NCBI GenBank assembly: GCA_963697915.1
Contig: OY969103.1
Location: 1,116,001-1,180,000, forward strand
Origin: VRUE01 sp963697915
GTDB taxonomy: Bacteria; Actinomycetota; Thermoleophilia; Solirubrobacterales; 70-9
Length of the DNA stretch: 64,000 bases
Direction: 5' to 3'
This document shows, one piece after another, positions 63,540-64,000 of this stretch (position 1 is the first letter of the stretch; each line of letters starts with the position of its first letter). Both the position numbers and the translations under genes were made by a program. The notes beneath the pieces are model-generated. The model searched no databases and was not told the DNA's origin. It was given only the letters and a program-made list of their open reading frames with translations.

Positions 63540-64000
63540 ATGAGATTCCCCCGCCCGCTCGCCGCCATCCCCGTCGCCCTGGTCTGCCTCGCCTCCCTGG
63601 CACCTGGCGCCGGCGCCAAGTCGACCCCGGCCGACGTCCAGCGCGGACTCGGACGGTTGGCCAGTTCACCGGGAGGGCCTCCCGGGGCGGTCGCGACGAT
63701 CTACCGCAACGGCAAGCTGACCACGTTGCGTGCCGGTCGCGCCGACATCAAGCGCAAGGGCGCCCCGCGGGCAAGCGACCACATGCGGATCGCCAGCATC
63801 GCCAAGGCCTTCAGCGGCGCCGTCGCGCTCAACCTGGTCCGCGCCGGCAAGCTCGGCCTCGACGACTCCATCGCCCAGCGGCTGCCGGGAGCGCCGGCGG
63901 CCTGGGGCGCGGTGACCGTACGCCAGCTGCTAAACCACACCAGCGGCCTGCCCGACTACACCCGTTCCGAGCCCTTCGCGAAACAGGCCGAAACGAACCC
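63540..64000 (+). CDS. secreted serine beta-lactamase-like hydrolase (class C / D-Ala-D-Ala carboxypeptidase type), 3' end outside window
   Basis: 153 residues visible from ATG 63540 (AGGACGG upstream). Signal peptide MRFPRPLAAIPVALVCLASL ... GAGA, then the beta-lactamase-related fold: PGAVATIYRNGKLTTLRAGRAD, HMRIASIAKAFSGAVALNLV with the SxxK nucleophile (SIAK), GKLGLDDSIAQRLPGAPA and VRQLLNHTSGLPDY, the typical segment of this family. The YxN and KTG-type motifs would lie beyond the window. Probably an exported peptidase or esterase acting on cell wall or ester substrates. Confidence 0.88.
   Translation, partial: MRFPRPLAAIPVALVCLASLAPGAGAKSTPADVQRGLGRLASSPGGPPGAVATIYRNGKLTTLRAGRADIKRKGAPRASDHMRIASIAKAFSGAVALNLVRAGKLGLDDSIAQRLPGAPAAWGAVTVRQLLNHTSGLPDYTRSEPFAKQAETN

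Noticed and set aside
63289..63543. Short plus-strand frame before the serine hydrolase
   Set aside because: No recognisable content or ribosome-binding site; it overlaps the start of the real hydrolase gene in another frame.

Overview
The window is a stretch of a very GC-rich actinobacterial chromosome. The most likely source is the class Thermoleophilia (Solirubrobacterales-like), although no rRNA is present to settle this. The reasons are: HspR-type heat-shock control (dnaK-grpE-dnaJ-hspR, clpB); a myo-inositol phospholipid cluster; LLM, P450 and nitronate-monooxygenase genes scattered among core genes; and a secreted protein with the GKxNGKxIKxxSVPGNxIKP-type repeats that I associate with this class. 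Many starts are GTG or TTG. Genes are packed with ATGA, GTGA and TGATG overlaps, and many operon-leading starts have a TANNNT hexamer 6-10 nt upstream, which suggests leaderless transcripts.

Layout. 0-3.2 kb: end of a Lys/Ala-rich helical protein, an RNA m5U methyltransferase, a luciferase-like oxidoreductase and an Excalibur-domain secreted protein. 3.4-8.2 kb (minus strand): a phosphoinositide cluster of PAP2-family enzyme, CDP-alcohol phosphatidyltransferase, inositol-3-phosphate synthase, an unusual PimA-N-terminal-half/PHP-phosphoesterase fusion, and a divergent UDG-fold protein. 8.2-10.8 kb: endonuclease III, cytochrome c, and a secreted EEP-family phosphoesterase with a His-rich tract. 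11-20.1 kb: the DnaK/HspR/ClpB heat-shock block with a three-gene ABC exporter between hspR and clpB. 20.2-24.5 kb: a DUF234-type ATPase, a membrane protein plus multidomain peptidoglycan hydrolase pair, and a GYD protein.

24.6-42 kb holds almost the whole de novo purine pathway (purD, purE, purB, purC, purS, purQ, purL, purF, purN, purH). It is interrupted by accessory genes (RCC1-propeller protein, GST-N protein, P450, RTX protein, TetR/cupin pair, membrane protein, nitronate monooxygenase). purM and purK are absent from the window. 42-46.9 kb: a LOG-family gene directly behind tRNA-Lys, a secreted repeat protein, and thiamine genes (thiO and a thiS-thiG fusion under a TPP riboswitch, divergent from thiE). 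46.9-55.7 kb: lpd, a DsbA-like gene and pdhA-pdhB-pdhC (pyruvate dehydrogenase), a GT-C-like membrane protein, then lipB-lipA, which make the lipoyl cofactor that PDH needs. 55.8-59.6 kb: an MBL-fold hydrolase, two tRNA-Ala genes, an ABC exporter and an acidic protein. 59.6-63.3 kb, after tRNA-Ala(CGC), is accessory: a phospholipase-C-like/FG-GAP protein, a pentapeptide-repeat fragment, a 17-codon AbiEii toxin remnant and its orphan AbiEi antitoxin. The window ends inside a serine beta-lactamase-like hydrolase.

Of most interest are: the PimA-N/PHP fusion in the inositol-lipid operon, a candidate for a phosphatidylinositol-phosphate phosphatase; three families of near-identical long palindromes at gene ends, one of which also lies in frame inside purQ; and the broken AbiE module.
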